A DNA stretch of 64,000 nucleotides, from positions 54,306,785 through 54,370,784 of the forward strand of contig ML677326.1 of NCBI GenBank assembly GCA_007922305.1, read 5' to 3'. How positions within the stretch are numbered: position 1 is the stretch's first letter; every line of letters starts with the position of its first letter. Shown here piece after piece: positions 12,498 through 23,500 of this stretch. The notes beneath the pieces were generated by a model. The model had not been told where the DNA came from. It did no database searches and was given only the letters and a program-made list of their open reading frames with translations. Position numbers and translations under genes: made by a program. The DNA is from Dermatemys mawii. Lineage: Eukaryota; Chordata; Testudines; Dermatemydidae.

Positions 12498-12710
12498 GGA
12501 AAGGATAGCCCAGTGGTTGGGATGTTGGTCTTGGTTCAGTTCCTTGCTTTGCCACAGACTTCCTTTGTGACCTTGGGAAAGTCACTTAGTCTCTTTGTGA
12601 CTCAGTTCCCCATTTGTAAAATGTGGAGAATATTTAACTTGTGAAGTTAATTACATGTAAAAGACTGAGGTGCTCAGATATTACTGTGATAGGAACCATG
12701 TAAGTTATCT
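12498..12710 (+). repeat. MIR (CORE-SINE) copy
   Basis: The landmarks run in MIR order: 'gatagcccagtggtt' (tRNA-like head with box-A-like sequence), 'tgctttgccacagacttcc', 'gtgaccttgggaaagtcac', 'ctcagttccccatttgtaaa', and 'aggtgctcagatattac'. The length of about 210 bp is near full. This is an amniote-wide family, so it dates the locus but does not identify the species. The 66-residue open frame across it (12444-12644) is not a gene. The same core appears at 48477-48517 and, inverted, at 48820-48860. Confidence 0.85.
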
Positions 12711-12714
12711 AGAT

Positions 12715-13386
12715 CAGTGGTTCTCAAACATTTTTCTTCTATGGACCACTTGAAAATTGCTGGAGGTCTCAGCAGACCACTTAAAGATCTTTCTAAATGC
12801 TGTTTGTACCATTAGCTAACTATTGTAAGCACTTAAAATAAAAACATTATATAAAAAAAACCCTTAATAATAAATGCTTGTTTGTTGCACAAATAAAAGC
12901 GGACAATTCGTATACTAATAGCAGTAAGCTTACCTTTCTAATGCGATGGATATGCCCTCTCTCCCCCACTGAAGCAGCTCCAATCTCGGGCTGGGAAGAA
13001 GGGGAGCCTCCCCCTGCCACTGCAGCCACAGATCTGAGGCTGGGAAGGAAGGCTGTCTCTCCCTGGCAGCCTCAGCTCTGGCACTGGGGAATATTGCCTC
13101 TTTCTCTGGCCACTGCAGCCCTGCACATCCTGAATTCCTCCCCCTCTCTTTTTAACACCACTGATCCCTCCCACCTATACCCTATTTCCACCAAGGCCAC
13201 CATCTTATATGTGCATCTTCTTCAGGGTCCAGGCACCTAATTAGTGGAACCTCCACTAATTAGGTGGGTGGCCCTTCTTTCTCTTGTGTGAGGTCACCAG
13301 CTGCGCACCTTAGAGGGAATTATCCACAGATCACCTGAATGGAGCTTGTGGACCACTTGTGGTCTGCAAACCACAGTTTGAGAACC
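12715..13386. mobile_element. Non-autonomous hAT-type DNA transposon, about 670 bp
   Basis: The left end 'cagtggttctcaaac' (12715-12729) is matched by an inverted 'gtttgagaacc' (13376-13386). The duplicated flank 'tctagat' is seen at 12708-12714 and again at 13387-13393, consistent with the 8-bp target duplication of hAT transposons, with the last bases of the right terminus lost. Internal text ('ggaccac', 'gtggtctgcaaaccacag') also pairs between the two ends. The middle is GC-rich and codes for nothing recognisable; the 120-residue plus frame at 12878-13240 is a by-product of composition. Confidence 0.75.
13234..13266. repeat. Perfect 15-bp hairpin inside the hAT derivative
   Basis: The arms at 13234-13248 and 13252-13266 are perfect inverted copies with the 3-base spacer ACC. 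Each arm carries the homeodomain-type core TAATTA. It may be a structural feature of this transposon family or a later micro-inversion. Confidence 0.8.
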
Positions 13387-13719
13387 TCTAGATTGATAGA
13401 AACTGAACCCAGGCCTGAGAGGAGGTGAGCAGGTTTGCTATTCTGTGGTATATTACTAGCCCACCAACAATTTCAGTTAGGTTGATTACTCACCTGAATC
13501 CCTCCTTCCAACTATTTGCCCCATCCACTCAACTAGTGGTCATGGAAGCACAAATGGCAATTAGAGCCACCACCTTGTGATCCTCAAGACTGTGAAGAAA
13601 GCTTAAAAGCATGACTTGACTGTAACTGATGCAGTGATGTCTGTTAGAGTTTGCAGAAAGTCTAAAATCACAGGTGGGAGTGCTCCATTCATCTTAATGT
13701 GGTGTTCACTCTGAAACTC

Positions 13720-14473
13720 ACTGTGGGGGAGTGGGGGGCATGCCCTACTGACTCCACCTCAGGAGAGGACTCTGTGTGAGTGGAAGAGGACTCTCTTTGC
13801 TGCCTCCCTATCATGGCTCCGCTGGGTGGTGTTGGAGGTGGGCCTTCTACTTGGGTGAGTGAGTCAATCCTCTTCTGGAACAGGCTCCAGTCTGATGACA
13901 GAGCACAGTGGTCTATGGAAAGGGGCAGCCCCAGTGTGCCCAAAGACAAATGATGTTGGGTCCCCCGGAGGATGGTTTTTGTGGCTTCCAACCCAAACAA
14001 AGGTGAGGTCACAGTGTAGGAGTGGGACTGTAGCGACACAATGACTCACCCCGTGATGCCTTTTGCTGGTAATCCAGGGAATTAGCTCTCCAGCTCTAGA
14101 GCACCCTCTGCAGGCCCATGTCTTGCTGTCCGCTAGCCCCCATGTCCCTCCCGGATCCCCTGGTGCCCTTTTACCTGGGGTGCTGCCCCCTCGCAATAAC
14201 CCCATACTCTGCCTCTGGGTCTCTCCTCCCTGGGGAACCCCCAACCCTCTAATCCTCACCTTGCCTCAGTCTGGGCTACTGCCAGTCATCATCAAGGCCC
14301 CACACCTTGGGACAGACTGCAGAGTAAAAGCCAGTTATCAAAGGCAAGGGGGGTTTGGACCAGCTGCCTTTGCCTAGTTCCAGTACCCTCCTTCAGGCCT
14401 GAAGCCTGGGGAGTTGCTAGGAGGGAGCTCTCCAGCTCCCTTGCCTATTCTCCCAGCACTGTTCCATCATAGG
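13720..14473 (+). repeat. GC-rich turtle interspersed repeat, about 750 bp
   Basis: The wording ('gtgtaggagtgggactgtag', 'caccctctgcaggcccatg', 'gggacagactgcagagtaaa', 'gcctggggagttgctagg') matches a repeat I know as widespread in turtle assemblies. Its class is unclear to me: it may be an LTR or a long non-autonomous DNA element. Frames of 104 to 131 codons occur on both strands (13864-14259 minus is the longest) but differ in reading and show no domain. A small hAT MITE sits at its right end. Confidence 0.55.
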
Positions 14474-14611
14474 CAGGGCCGGCTCTAGCTTTTTGGCTGC
14501 CCTAAGCACGAAGAGTGCAAATGCCCCCACAAATGGCGGCTGTAATACCTCCCCTTAAAATGTGCCACCCCAAGCACATGCTTCCTCTGCTGGTGCCTGG
14601 AGCTGGCCCTG
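14474..14611. mobile_element. Small hAT-type MITE, 138 bp (family also at 31047)
   Basis: The left end 'cagggccggctctag' and right end 'ctggagctggccctg' are inverted copies with few mismatches. The 8-bp flanks are atcatagg and tccacagg, a degraded but plausible hAT target duplication (5 of 8 match). Inside are 'ccctaagcac' and 'caccccaagcac', also seen in the second copy at 31047-31214. It is non-coding. Confidence 0.75.
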
Positions 14612-14639
14612 TCCACAGGCAGCCAGACCATGCTCCCTC

Positions 14640-15345
14640 TCAGCCTGAAGAGAGACTGCTTGAGTGAAAATGTTTTCAGCAGACACAAGACATATATGCA
14701 CACACAGAGAGTATAAGTTTTAAACAAACAATTTAATACTGGTACACAGTGATGATGATTGTGAAGCTTGGTCAAGGTGGAGGAGAGAGGGTGGGATATT
14801 TCCCAGGGAATGCCTTACTGCTAAATGATGACCTAGCAGTTGGCTGAGCCCTCAAGGGTTAACTCTCAGACTCTACAAGGCAGCAGGAAAGAAGGGAGGG
14901 CAGAGAGAAACAGAGACAAGCACCCTGTGTGAGAGAGAGATAGAGATGCGCATTTCCCCTTTAAGTACACTACCTTGTTAATTAGATCAGCAAGCTGAGC
15001 TGCAGTTGCTGCCTGGAAGCTCTCTCCCGCATTTGCCCTGTCGTGTGTCCCTGCTCTATGGAAGATGGGGTAAGTGGGGTGCAGGAGTAGGGGGAAGGGA
15101 GACACCCTGATATTAGCTCCCCTCTTCTCTCACCCCCACACAGCAAGCAGGAGTCTAGGGGAACAGCTCCAAGGCAGAGGGCAGGAGTAGCACGTGGCAG
15201 TGGTGGGGCTGGACAGCTGAACTGCCAGCAATTGATAGCCTGCTGGGCAGCTGCTGCACAGGGAATTTAGGGGAGCAGGAAGCTGACAGGGGGAGCTGAT
15301 ACGGGGGCTGCTGGTCCACCCTGGTTCCAACCACCTACCAGCAAA
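14640..15345 (-). repeat. Turtle interspersed repeat of unassigned class
   Basis: Long stretches match a highly abundant turtle repeat from memory, for example 'ttaattagatcagcaagctg', 'ccctgtcgtgtgtccctgct', 'acagcaagcaggagtcta' and 'attgatagcctgctgggcag'. The copy is truncated on the right near 15345 and runs into unrelated AT-rich DNA. I cannot assign class or strand with certainty. Minus frames at 14866-15105 and 15130-15396 are not genes. Confidence 0.55.
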
Positions 15346-15474
15346 TTGTACAATTATATGCTGGTCTTTTAATTTACTTTTATTTCTGAAGATCAACCTT
15401 TTTACAAAACTGGTAAATACTAATGTAAGATGATGTATCTTCTATGGTCAGATCCTTCACACAATAGGTTTAAG

Positions 15475-15665
15475 ATTAGCAGCTCCATTAGTCTGTATCC
15501 GTAAATAAGACGAGGAAGACTTTGTAGCACCTTAGAGACTAACCAGTTTATTTCAGCATAAGCTTTCATGGGCTATAGCCCACTTCATCGCTATAGCCCA
15601 CAAAAGCTTATGCTGAAATAAACTGGTTAGTCTCTAAGGTGCTATAAAGTCTTCCTTGTCTTATT
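15475..15665 (-). mobile_element. Fold-back copy of a Penelope-like element 3' end (copy 2)
   Basis: The 76-bp arms 15504-15579 and 15590-15665 are inverted copies with four mismatches by eye. As in copy 1, the non-palindromic tail ('ccattagtctgtatccg', 15475-15503) lies on the left only, giving minus-strand polarity. The arm text ('caccttagagactaac', 'agcataagctttc') is a diverged subfamily of copies 1 and 3. On the minus strand the hammerhead-like core is damaged: CGATGA replaces CTGATGA and the cleavage-site base is G. Confidence 0.75.
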
Positions 15666-16547
15666 CATATAATAGGTTACAACTGGAATCCAAACATGAC
15701 TTCTTATATTATGGAGCTTTTCATGCACTATTATTTCCAAGTTCATTAATCTGCTTAGAGCTAGAGTCTTCTGTCTGTTACAATAGAACAAATTCCTTGA
15801 CTGCAATACTTACTAGAGTCAGGTTCTGGTCCTTATTTAATTGATTTGAAAAATATACAGATTTTTTGTATGCACAGTACATACAATGACTCAGTTATTA
15901 AAGAATGTATTCAGTAGGACTAGGGCTATGCAAAACATCCAGAATTAATTCTGAAAGTAGGCAAGTTGAGCTTGGTTCCATGTTTTATTATGAATCTCAA
16001 ACTCAGACCAGGACAACCAAAGTACTCAAACCTGAGTTGAATTTCAGGTCATTTCCTTTCTCTCTCCCTTGTGGAACCCCCTATACTTACCACCTCCCCA
16101 CACTCCACTGCAAGAGGTCTCTGACATGGCCATGGCAGATGAGGGGGGGATAAGGGTTTCATGGTTTCTCACAGCTGTTACTGCATTGCCATTTTCTCTC
16201 TCAAAGTGCACTACACTATTAGGGATAGCCCAGCAAATATACTCTGCATAAAATCAATCATTTTCTTATCCTCCTGCAGTCACAACCCCCTATCTTAGGT
16301 TTCTATAAAACACTAAGTACCTGTGCTAAACTCATAATGAATTTAAACAAGGGCATGAATAAGTCAGTGTTTATTATTTTGCTGTGTGGCTCTTGAATCT
16401 TTATATCCATGCAAACAAGGAATAAAACCCAAGTGAACATTCCATACAATCTGTATCTTTTGGCCCAGAACAATCTCAAACCAAGATCTACTGACACAGT
16501 GTAGCTAAGAGGATCTGAGCACCATCATTGCCAGGAAGCATTGGGGA
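15666..16547. other. Non-coding stretch, no recognised feature
   Basis: AT-rich DNA. The open frames at 15905-16153 and 16303-16497 have no recognisable domain. Confidence 0.5.
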
Positions 16548-16776
16548 TGGATTGACCATGTGCTTCAGATGAAACTGATTCCATTACCAGAGTAGCAATA
16601 AGATAGACATCTGAAGGTGAGCAAAAACGAGGCCACATGGTGAAGAACTGTGGAAGCTGAGCTGGAAAACATGGGGCACGGCTGGGGAGCCATTGAAAGA
16701 CTTGCTAGAAACAGACAGGAGTGGAGGAGCTTTGTTGCTGCCCAGAGGTCTAATGAGAACATGATGATGATGATGA
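16548..16776 (+). pseudogene. Decayed C-terminal tail of a non-LTR retrotransposon reverse transcriptase
   Basis: One frame starting at 16548 reads WIDHVLQMKLIPLPE, then after two stops 'DRHLKVSKNEATW', a stop, 'RTVEAELENMG' and 'ERLARNRQEWRSFVAAQRS'. This is the pattern of the conserved tail after the reverse transcriptase domain in several LINE clades (a WIGHVLRM-like start, a TW..TVE block, an R..W.S.VAA end). Four in-frame stops show it is dead. It ends in a GAT triplet array (16761-16776), as is common at 3' ends of such elements. The clade cannot be settled by eye. Confidence 0.6.
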
Positions 16777-18255
16777 ACAATTCTTTACTGTTAGATCTGC
16801 TTTTGCAGTGAGCCCAAAGGCAGTTACTGCCTGTTACACTGTGTGAATTAAAAAACAGAATGTCATGAAGCAAGGGAGGGTACATTGCGAGAGATATTCT
16901 AGGAAAGATGTGAAACTGTGCACAGTCAGCTATTTGCAAGGAATTATGCAGCACTGACAACAGCTGTAGAAACAATTGGAGACCTTATTTCTGAAATGAA
17001 AGGCAGAGTGCCAGATGGCAGCCAACCAAAAGAGCAGAGGATTAAATAATTCCCCCAAAAGAACCAGGGAATTAGTCTTTTGGGGGACACATTTCACTGT
17101 GTAGCATCTAAAATCCCATATCTGATTATTGTTTTCTGGAAAGACACATGTTCTAAAACACCTGTGGTCAAAATATTGCAAAATTTTTCTAAACTATTTG
17201 TAGGTGAGAAAGCTGATCTACTGAGAAAAAAAACCACAATTTTCTTTAGGGTGGGGATGGGGGTTGGCTATTTAGGCTGCTCTGTCATTTTTCTTGTCTC
17301 TCTTCATAAGCACTATGTAATCCAGAAACAGCCAGTAAAAAGAGAGGACCTCTGCTTGTTTAATTACTTCCTGAAAATTTGACGACTACTACTCAGTCTC
17401 ATTGGCTAATCTACCTTTAAATAGCCTAGCCTTTCAAAGACAGCATAATTATTTGAGTAGATTTACTTCCCTAGCTATATATCATGCCTATCAACATTAA
17501 ATGCTTCCAACGTACCATTATGGTATTTTAACGTTTCATTTCAGTAATAAATTTAACAGCAAACTGATCTTGTAATTCATTGTTAACAAATTTTCAAACA
17601 TTTAGAAGTGACAAAGCAGTCAGAAGACAGATTTTTTAAAAGTTTTGGAAAAGAAAAAAGACATTTATAGAATTAAGAAACTTAGAAAATTCAAAATATA
17701 AATACATCACTTGTGATATTTAAGCATAATTCCCTTTATTTCTATTTTAAAAGGACAGAATATTTGAATAATCAGATCTTTCCCCCTCTAATTCTGAAGA
17801 AAATATATCAGCATATATAACCCAATACATTTACAACTTTATTTTCCATGTATCCAAAATAGTGCAGATAATTTTCCACTCAATTCTTGAATGTCTTCAG
17901 AGATTGAGAGAGATTTTTCCAGCATAAAAGTAGGTGTTCGCAAAAACAGAGAAGTCAAAAAATAACTTAGTGTATTAACGATTAATAGCTTTCTATCCAA
18001 GGAGTGTTACTTTTAGAAAGATAACATATTTTCATATTATTGACCAGTTCTGTTTATAAACAGTCATCCATAAATGGGAATCATGGGACTGTGTGATCAT
18101 CTAAGCATAAACAATTTGACTACACATTAAGGCCTGATCCTGGCAAGTTGTTGTGTGCACTGGGCATGCAGCACTGGACCTTAGTTATAGATAGCTGTGT
18201 GGAAAAAACAAACAGTATTGGCTAAAGTGTTCTGAATAAAGCCAGCTACCTAAAA
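16777..18255. other. AT-rich non-coding stretch, no recognised feature
   Basis: No gene, RNA or clear repeat is seen. The 100-codon frame at 17080-17382 has no recognisable domain. Confidence 0.5.
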
Positions 18256-18582
18256 AAGAACATAAGAACATAAGAATGGCCATACTGGATCAAACCAAAG
18301 GTTCATCCAGCCCAGTATCCTGTCTACTAACAGTGGCCAATGCCAGATGCCCTGGAGTGAGTGAACCTAACAGGTAATGATCATGTGATCTCTCTCCTGC
18401 CATCCATCACTCCCCCTCTGACAAACAGAGGCCAAGAACATTTCTTACCCATCCTGGCTAATAGCCATTAATGAACTGAACCTTCATGAATTTATCTAGT
18501 TCTCTTTTAAACCCTGTTATATTCCTAGCTTTCACAACCTCATCAGGCAAGGAGTTCCAGGTTGACTGTGCGCTGTGTGAAT
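18256..18582 (-). mobile_element. CR1 LINE 3'-end fragment
   Basis: Read on the minus strand this is the CR1 3' UTR ending in repeated ATGTTCTT octamers (the complement of 'gaacataagaacataagaa' at 18258). Landmarks on the plus strand are 'tggccatactggatcaaacc', 'ccagcccagtatcctgtc', 'ctaatagccattaatgaac' and 'aggagttccag'. The copy is strongly 5'-truncated, lacks any coding part, and differs from the CR1 at 51.5 kb enough to be an older insertion. Confidence 0.9.
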
Positions 18583-20362
18583 ATCAGGGTCCAAAATGAA
18601 CCCAATCATTTTTCAAACTATTATTCCCATCCTTTAGATTAAATGGTACTTTTAAAGCTTCTCCTCTCCACTTGTTATAAGTATACATGATTAATGATTT
18701 TAAAGATGCTGAGATGAATTCGAAAACTGTGGCAAGAAGAAATACATACCTCTCTCAGGCAATAATCGCTTACAAATATCCTTCAAATAAATATACTTAA
18801 TGCTCCTTCTTTAGAATATGCTGAATTTCCTGGCCTTGTTGGCAGCAGGCTTTCTCCAATGGTCATGTGTATAATGCTGGTTTATGTACCACATATGTAT
18901 ATGTGGCAGAGGAGTCAGAGGGATACCTACAGTATATTTGCATGTAGGCTGAGCATGAGCAAAAGTGAATGAGGTAAAGAAAAAACACCTTTGAAAACTT
19001 GGCTCTAAATGATCACAAAGGCTGCACTGTTATTTATTGTACTAATATCTGATACAAATACAATATTCTGCTTCTCTGTGGATATAGTAAGTTGGAAATA
19101 CAGTTTAATACAAAAGTGCCAAACAGACAACACAAGTCCTGTGTTTATCTGCTCAGCAGTACACTCTTCTTTACATTAGCCATCAGCCCTTTTGTGGAGG
19201 GAGCACTCCGACAGAAGAGACAATAGTTCAATCTCCATGTTTATTTTACACTAGTCATTTTGTTGAGAGTGGCTCCAAAGGTGCCATCTAATCCTAATGA
19301 TTGTGATGGTTTGGGAGATGTGGACACCTATATAGTAGGAAATGCATGGAGATCATTGACAGTCACCAATATTAATGATGGAAGAATGACTAGATGCTAT
19401 TGAACTTTTGACCAGTAAGAATCTGAGCCAAATCCATACAAGTGAACTAGAGGTGAATGGTTTTGTACACTATTCACAGCATATTTTTACTACTTCAAGA
19501 TCTAAAAAAGATGGAAATGTGAGAGCAAAAAGATTTTCCTGTGTATTTTTTTTGGTCAGATAACAAAAAAAATCTTTAATCTTAAAAGATGTGACCTCAG
19601 TCTTTCTTGGATCAGTGTTAGTTTTAAAGCATAGACACATCAAGCACACAGTTCTTGCCATCTGTCTAAAATTCTTCCTGAAGTCTGTTGACTTCAGTCT
19701 ATTTTTGTCTTTCTTGTTGATATTAGGAAGGCAAATGCTAAAGTAATAACAGGAAAATAGCTAAACTACATTAAGGGACAGAACAGATCCCGACTTTAAA
19801 AAAAATATAAAACAGTTATTAATTTGTTTATAAGAAAAGTGGCTTAGATCATTGACCTATTAAGTCAAACTTCCTTCCTGCCAGCAGGGGGCCAATATAG
19901 CAGGCATACTTTAAAAAGTTACACTAGTTTGTAAGATTCCACTGTTTTTTGGAATACTCCCAATCTTTTCAACAGAGAATTCTGTTAAAACCTTTCAAGA
20001 AGCTGATGAAGAAGCGAAAACATTATACAGGTATATAAACTAATGAATGGTACACAGAAAATAAGAGGAGAACTTCTATTCATCCCTCTTTTCTATTACA
20101 AGAACAAGGGAACAATTAATGATAGTCCCATTCTCAGCTGGCCTTTAGGTAGTTACATAATAAATGTGATTAATAATAATAATAATGAAACTGAAGAGAA
20201 ATTTAAAACTGCAGTAGAAAAGCTTTTTGACATAATACATAATCAATCTATGGAACTCATTGAAACAGGGTATCATGGAGTCCAAGAGGCTAACAGGATT
20301 TTAAAAAAGAATTTGCTATTTATAGGGACAACAAGGTGATTTAGGATTAAATGTTATAGGTG
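18583..20362. other. AT-rich non-coding stretch, no recognised feature
   Basis: There is no gene. A short AAT run lies at 20171-20185. The 98-codon plus frame at 20043-20339 (asparagine- and lysine-rich) spans it and has no recognisable domain. Confidence 0.5.
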
Positions 20363-20535
20363 CAGGGCCAACATTTTCAAAAATGGATGCCTAAAATGGG
20401 GTCTGAAGACCCTATTTAGTCACCTAAATAAGTCTGGTTTGGTTTTCAAAAATGCCTTGTACCAGTGGCTCCCATTAACCTCACAGGAAACTGCTCAAGG
20501 CTCAGCACTTCTGAAAATTAGGCTACTTATGTAAA
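20363..20535. repeat. Decayed palindromic MITE of the 'ttttcaaaa' family
   Basis: The left end 'ggccaacattttcaaaaatg' is echoed in inverted sense at the right ('cacttctgaaaattaggct'), with 'ctcccattaacctcacagg' between. This is the layout of a common sauropsid palindromic repeat with a 'tcccattgacttca' core. A second member is described at 47107-47960. Confidence 0.5.
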
Positions 20536-23500
20536 TGACTAATAAAAGTATTAGGAGTAGGAAATTTAAGCACTAGTAGCTTGCTATCTTTCTGACAGCT
20601 TTGATGTATAGCCCACACTTCTTTTCAGAATCCTTGATGAGATACCAGAGATGACTATTGATCTCTATAGCCCACATAAATATTTGAGAAGTGTCAAAAA
20701 ACTTCTACATTGTAATAGGGAGTGCATGAAGCTCTTCCCTGCCTCTGACCATTGTTTTCTTTTGACTGGCTTAGGTAGTGCTATAGTGACTGCACAGCAT
20801 CAGCCAACTGGGGAACCAAAATCAACTAACCAGGTATGGATCTGAAAAAATATTGTGTATAAAACTTTTGATTTTCTGCATATAACCAAATACAACTATC
20901 TGTATTCAGAAAATATTCTAGCACTTGTTTTATTACTTACCCCAGTCATGATCATTTAATATTAAGGAACTGAATGGTAGCAACAAACAGAAATCATTAT
21001 TTTTGAAGTGATCATAGTTTCTGCAATAATTTATAAAATAAGCACAAACATTTTAAATCTTAACAATTTGGCTAGTTTATTCAAAGAAATTCCAATCAGT
21101 TTCCTGGTTAATTGCAACAATATAAGAAACTAGTACTTCAATAACTCATGCTTACATATCTATATCTTATATGGTCAAAAATGTCTTGATTTAATTATAC
21201 ACAAAGTATTTTACAGTAAATGCAAGGCAGTCCTGGGTGTTTTATACTTTCATTCCACTTTCAGCAAACCAGCATATAGTTAATAATAATAACTCTACCT
21301 TTTAATCATACTTTAGATTTCCAGAGGACTGTGCAAATATTAACTAAGTAATTCTCATCATATTTTCTTGACTGCATTTTAGGAATAGGTATATTATCTC
21401 ACTTTTTTTCCAGATAGGAAGTTGACCATTTTTTCCATTGTTTTTTAAGCTTGTGGGAAATCAATGGTGGGTTATGGGTTCTCAGATTCTCTGAAAATCA
21501 GGCCACTTAAATGGACTTTTGTGGCTATTTTATAGGCTCCTACTTTGAAAATCTTGAATGATGTTTTGATCTTTCTAATCTCACAAGCAAATGAGTTTTT
21601 ATGGTTTGGGGTCAACACATACCTAAGATCAGGCTGCGAGAGCTTGATTAATTTTGGTACTGACCACAGTCAGATAATTAATGGTTCTTGAGATCTCCTC
21701 TGCTTAACAACTCTAGATGGAGTCTGAAATGTTCTTCTAATGCATCCTTTAAATCTACCCCATTAATAAAGCATTACAGTGCTGATGTCTAGGATTACAT
21801 TGCCCCTTACTTACATCTCTACAAATTATTTGCTTGTTTTATATTTGTCTGTCTTAATTTGATTGCAAGATCCTTGGGGCAGAGATCTGGGTAAAATCCT
21901 AGCTCCATTGACATTAATTTTGCCATTGACTTTAGTGAAGCCAGGATTTGTGTGTTTGCAAAGTGTCATGTTAATGTACATGTACCATGCTCTGAAAGTA
22001 AAAACTCAGTTGTTTCTATAGACTGGAATATTTCCCTATAAGTAGTTGTAGTTATTCCACTCTATTGCCCTAAAATAGTTCTGAATGAATGTATGAATTT
22101 GTGAAACTCTGCATTAAGGAGGTCCAATGGTTGAGTGGACTTTTTGAGGAAAGGAACAATTGTTTTCTTAAAAAGACATTTACAGAATAAGATTTACACC
22201 ATATATTTCAGTTATTATCACTTTTAGCAGGGACTCAAAAGAGTTGGTATCTTTTTTTAATTAAATCTTTTTATCAGATAACCTAAACCTCTAAAGCCAT
22301 ATATTTTATTTTAATTAAAATAATTCTGGTTGTGATCATCGTTCGGAATTAAAATCCCAAATAAAATATGGGAAGAAAGGAGGTAAGGGGAGGTTATATA
22401 GTGTTACCTGATAAAAGGAGACAGTAATATTTAAAGTGAGGTAAGTGTTACACCGATTTATGATGTATTTTATCTTCTAGAGAACCCTAGTTTATCGTAG
22501 TGTCATTCACTTTGAAATGTCAGCTGTATATCTTTCTACTTTTGAATGCAACTCTGAGTTGAAAGAAAAAGGTCTGCAGAGATGTGATGTATAAGCAGAT
22601 CAAAAGCTTTTAAGCAATTTTGTCTTGGTAGTACAAATACATTTTTATTGAAACTTATTCTGTGGTTATACATGCAGAAATATTATAAACTGGTTGAAAT
22701 AAAATTAATGATTAACACTTAGCATGTCTCATCTTCAAAGTGCTTTACAAACATTTACTAATTCGAAAGGATGAGACTGTTTCCTTTGTTTTACTTGAAA
22801 TATCATATAAACATAGCAGGCAAGTAATTGCCAAATCCTGCTGCTTTATTTCCTCCATGTCTTTAAAACAAAGAAAGAAAACACTTTTGGGGTGTGAGTG
22901 GAAAATCCTAGATTTGATTTTGCTCTCATTATACCAGTGTAAATTAATAATAACTCTGTAGTAATACATGGAGTTATAATAATATGAAGTGGAGCATGCA
23001 TGAGAAGAATCAAGTCCTCCGTGAGTAAATAATTCTGCATGTAGAAAATAAATATAGCTGGCCTGATTCTCCTCTTCTCTTTCATACTAGTAACTTCATT
23101 GATTTCAGTGGTTGCACTATTTTCAGACCCTTTTTCTTGGCTACCTACTGTTAGTATCTCTGTGAAGAGAGAGGAAATAAGGCACAGAGGAGTAACAAGG
23201 CAGGATCTTCCCCTAGAAAAGATGATGTGGGACTACACCAGCCCATGCAACAAGTTAAGGGGTCTTCCAGGCAACAGACATGTCTAACTTATTAGATGCA
23301 ATCAGAAGGACTGGGAGGCACAGGATGCTCTTGTTTATATTAGCTGCAAACTGCAGCCCACACATTTTGGGTGGCAGCACTCATATTGGGGACTTTTTAT
23401 AAACAACTTGACAATGGCTGGGCTGCTAGTGTACAGAGACCACAGTATCATGCTGACAACATTGTCTCATTGCTTCCTTTTACTCTCCTGTCTGTTGGTA

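Noticed and set aside
12498..12530. Functional tRNA gene
   Set aside because: The box-A-like start belongs to a MIR SINE; no cloverleaf, anticodon stem or T-loop could be formed.
13689..14377. Several 100- to 131-codon frames on both strands
   Set aside because: They lie in a GC-rich turtle repeat, overlap each other on opposite strands, and show no domain.
20043..20339. 98-codon frame rich in N, E and K
   Set aside because: AT-rich DNA with an AAT run; no domain and no supporting context.
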